From positions 1 through 32,366 of the forward strand of contig UQZE01000007.1 of the NCBI GenBank assembly GCA_900545325.1: a stretch of 32,366 nt of DNA, read 5' to 3'. Source of the stretch: an uncultured Eubacteriales bacterium. GTDB lineage: Bacteria > Bacillota > Clostridia > Christensenellales > Borkfalkiaceae. A program made the translations under genes and the position numbers. Below are positions 30,400 through 32,366 of the stretch, in pieces. The notes below the pieces were generated by a model. It searched no databases and was not told where the DNA came from. It saw only the letters and a program-made list of their open reading frames with translations. How positions within the stretch are numbered: position 1 is the first letter of the stretch; each line of letters opens with the position of its first letter.

Positions 30400-32280
30400 A
30401 TGAAAAAATTCATAGCGCTTTTCATGTGCGTACTCCTCGCCTTCGGGCTGGGAGCCTGCAAAAAACAGGAAAAGACGGACGAAAGCAAATTCAGCATCGT
30501 GAACGGCGGTTTCGAAACGGGCGACCTCACGGGGTGGACGGTGGAGAGCGGCAACGCCTTCAGCGAGGACAACGTTACCACAAAGAGCACCTTTTCCTTT
30601 GAAGAGGACGAAAATCACAACGAGATCGCGATCAACCAGTCGGGTAACTGGCACCTGTACGGCAAAGGTTTTTACGACGGCGTGCCTAACTCCTTTACGG
30701 GCGTGCTGCGCTCCTCTAACTTCGTGCTCGGCGGCACGGGCACCGTGTCCATGAAGATCGCGGGCGGCGCCACGCGGCTCGAAGGGGACAACGGCGCGGT
30801 AAAACCCGCGGGCGAACGCTGTTATGTGGGCGTGTATCTCGCGGAAAACGACAAAATGATCGCCAAGCAGGAAAACGAGTATTTCCTCAAGCATACCACG
30901 GCTTACGTCAATCCGTCGCAGTATGCGGCAAACGTCTATAATACCGATAATTACTATACCTATTATCTCGATCTCAGCGCTTACCTCGGTCAGGAAATGT
31001 ATATCCGCATCGTAGACAACGACAGATCTTATTATTACGGTTACATTTCGGTGGACGATATCCGCACTTACAGCGAGGAAGGCGAGCAGGCGGCGGGCGC
31101 CGTATACGACAAGGTGAAGGTGTACGAAACGGAGGCTGAGGGTACGGAAAACCAGATCGCAAACGGCGGCTTTGAAACGGGTTCGCTCGCGGGCTGGACC
31201 GTTACCGAAGGGCTGGCTTTTTCCAACGAGGGCGTGAACGCTTCCGACGTTTGGTGGAACGAGAATATCACTTATGACCGCGACGGCGACTACCATTACG
31301 GTTATTACCGCCCCGAGGCCACGGGCAGGATGCGCTCTTCGGTATTCACCCTGGGCGGCAGCGGATACATCTCGTTCAAGCTCGGCGGCTGTATGGACCA
31401 GTCGCTCACATATCTGAGGATCATGCTCGCGAACGACGACGGCACGGCCTCGGAGATCGCGCGTTTCAGCAACGTCAAATACAAAAACTTTCAGTTCCCC
31501 TACGTCGCAAACGGCATGAAACTTCTCAATCTCGTGCAGTATTACGCAGATTTTTCGGCGTTTTTGGGGCAGAAGATGTATATAGAGGCCGTCGATATGA
31601 ACGATTCCGCAGACGATCTGGGCTGCATGGTGCTGGACAGCGTTATCACTTACCACGAAACGAGGCCGACTTTCATGTATGCCTCCGAAGCCTATCAGCT
31701 GACGTTTGATTACGAAATGGAGGAAACGAGCGAATATCAGCTCTATAACGGCACGTTTGAAAAGGGAACGCTGGAGGGCTGGACGGTAACGGAAGGCAAC
31801 ATAGGCGCGCCCGAGAATATCCTTTCGGACGAAACGTTCTGGGCGGAAAACATTCCCTATAACAAGAGCGGACTGTATTTCTTTTCGAGTACGGACGAAC
31901 AGACCGGGGTGCTGCGTTCGGGAACGTTCACGCTGAGCGAAAGCGCGAGCATTTCCTTTAAGCTCGGCGCGGCGAAAAATCCCGAACTCGTGTATATCAG
32001 CTTTTACGCGGTATCGGACGGCGGCGCCGTGGAGATAGGCCGGTTTTCCAACGATAACTGGAACGACAAGGGCTTTCCCTCGCTCTCGCAGGGCATGCAG
32101 ATACAAAACCTTATCCAGTATCATTATACCTTCGATCCGCAATACGTCGGATGCAAAATATATATGGAAATCGTGGACCGCGGAACTTCCGATTACGGCT
32201 ATATCACGCTGGATTCCGTAATCACGCATTATGAAAAAGGCGAAACGTTGCCCGGCAAAGCGGCGACAAATTTAATATAA
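30400..32280 (+). CDS. Lipoprotein of three carbohydrate-binding-like modules
   Basis: This 626-residue protein has a lipoprotein signal (lipid on C20, GLGAC) and three related modules starting at residues 35 (NGGFETGDLTGWTVESG), 255 (NGGFETGSLAGWTVTEG) and 450 (NGTFEKGTLEGWTVTEG). Each contains a GVLRSS.F.L.G..S.K or similar strand, an LSAYLGQ.MYI.IVD type strand and ends with GYI.(V/L)D..(R/I)TY. This pattern resembles beta-sandwich carbohydrate-binding modules found with GH32 enzymes, possibly CBM38-like, but no catalytic domain is present. It is probably a surface fructan-binding protein that feeds the importer. Family assignment is by pattern and context. Confidence 0.8.
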   Translation: MKKFIALFMCVLLAFGLGACKKQEKTDESKFSIVNGGFETGDLTGWTVESGNAFSEDNVTTKSTFSFEEDENHNEIAINQSGNWHLYGKGFYDGVPNSFTGVLRSSNFVLGGTGTVSMKIAGGATRLEGDNGAVKPAGERCYVGVYLAENDKMIAKQENEYFLKHTTAYVNPSQYAANVYNTDNYYTYYLDLSAYLGQEMYIRIVDNDRSYYYGYISVDDIRTYSEEGEQAAGAVYDKVKVYETEAEGTENQIANGGFETGSLAGWTVTEGLAFSNEGVNASDVWWNENITYDRDGDYHYGYYRPEATGRMRSSVFTLGGSGYISFKLGGCMDQSLTYLRIMLANDDGTASEIARFSNVKYKNFQFPYVANGMKLLNLVQYYADFSAFLGQKMYIEAVDMNDSADDLGCMVLDSVITYHETRPTFMYASEAYQLTFDYEMEETSEYQLYNGTFEKGTLEGWTVTEGNIGAPENILSDETFWAENIPYNKSGLYFFSSTDEQTGVLRSGTFTLSESASISFKLGAAKNPELVYISFYAVSDGGAVEIGRFSNDNWNDKGFPSLSQGMQIQNLIQYHYTFDPQYVGCKIYMEIVDRGTSDYGYITLDSVITHYEKGETLPGKAATNLI

Positions 32281-32293
32281 AAGGAGAGGAAAA

Positions 32294-32366
32294 ATGAAGA
32301 AGAACTACAAGGCGCCCGAAACGCACGAAGAAGCGCCCCCGACGAAAAAAGCGGGCTGGGGCGACG
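32294..32366 (+). CDS. Start of a gene joining MKKNYK to the GH32 anchor linker (incomplete)
   Basis: A clear start follows AAAGGAGAGGAAAA: MKKNYK and then APETHEEAPPTKKAGWGD, cut by the window end. From codon seven on, the bases are identical to the GH32 gene at 23568. If real, it would be a very short protein with the same linker and presumably the same membrane helix. It could equally be an assembly artefact in which the true gene continues differently. Confidence 0.4.
   Translation, partial: MKKNYKAPETHEEAPPTKKAGWGD
32312..32366 (+). repeat. 55-nt repeat, terminal copy
   Basis: Exact copy of 23568-23622, running to the last base of the window. Exactly 55 identical bases at a sequence end is what a de Bruijn-graph assembler with k=55 leaves at an unresolved repeat. 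Confidence 0.95.

Noticed and set aside
29851..32229. Antisense open frame of about 790 codons opposite the GH32 lipoprotein end and the three-module lipoprotein
   Set aside because: It crosses two clearly coding genes and has shadow composition and no start signals.

Overview
The window looks like a chromosomal segment of a moderately GC-rich, Gram-positive-type member of the Bacillota, probably Clostridia from a carbohydrate-rich (gut-like) habitat. Reasons seen in the sequence: strong AGGAGG ribosome-binding sites, sigma-A promoters with 17-nt spacers, an L27 protein carrying the Bacillota-type N-terminal extension, lipoprotein solute-binding proteins, and many simple hairpin-plus-T terminators. 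No rRNA, tRNA, CRISPR array or insertion sequence was recognised. The genus cannot be fixed from sequence reading alone.

Layout. (1) 1-4100, housekeeping: the tail of an unknown gene, a divergent helical protein, rplU-rpmA behind a clear promoter and structured leader, an 8-oxoguanine DNA glycosylase, and a two-gene unit of a NifU-like protein and a GGGtGRT-family protein of unknown function. (2) 4100-9050, surface or accessory proteins: a membrane-anchored repeat protein with a signal peptide, a large adhesin-like protein without a signal peptide, a DUF11-like protein without a signal peptide, a small Tyr/Cys-containing ORF and a solitary holin. Upstream regions of the adhesin-like protein, the DUF11-like protein and the holin share a CATATWATG box with an AC 16-17 nt upstream and no TTGACA. 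This resembles the sigma-K (late mother-cell) promoter form, so the genes may form a sporulation-linked group; that is a hypothesis.

(3) 9052-19887, first sugar locus: a divergent AraC regulator fused to a GH39-type glycosidase, then a CUT2/Rbs-type ABC importer (double ATPase, permease, binding lipoprotein, second permease), a GH3 glycosidase, an esterase and beta-phosphoglucomutase, closed by a terminator. The gene set fits import of a glycoside or acylated oligosaccharide and its breakdown in the cytoplasm.

(4) 19888-32366, fructan locus: a strong promoter with two LacI-type operators exactly 32 bp apart, a long structured leader, a huge membrane-anchored GH32 fructanase, the LacI regulator, a CUT1 importer (binding lipoprotein and two permeases, no ATPase), a second GH32 lipoprotein with a LamG domain in which the nucleophile position is Glu, and a lipoprotein made of three carbohydrate-binding-like modules. 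Extracellular GH32 enzymes would cut levan or inulin, the three-module lipoprotein would hold the polymer or its fragments at the surface, and the CUT1 importer would take up the products using an ATPase encoded elsewhere. The last 55 nt of the window exactly repeat part of the first GH32 gene's C-terminal tail, placed six codons after a new start codon. This is either a repeated cell-surface anchor module or an assembly-graph end.
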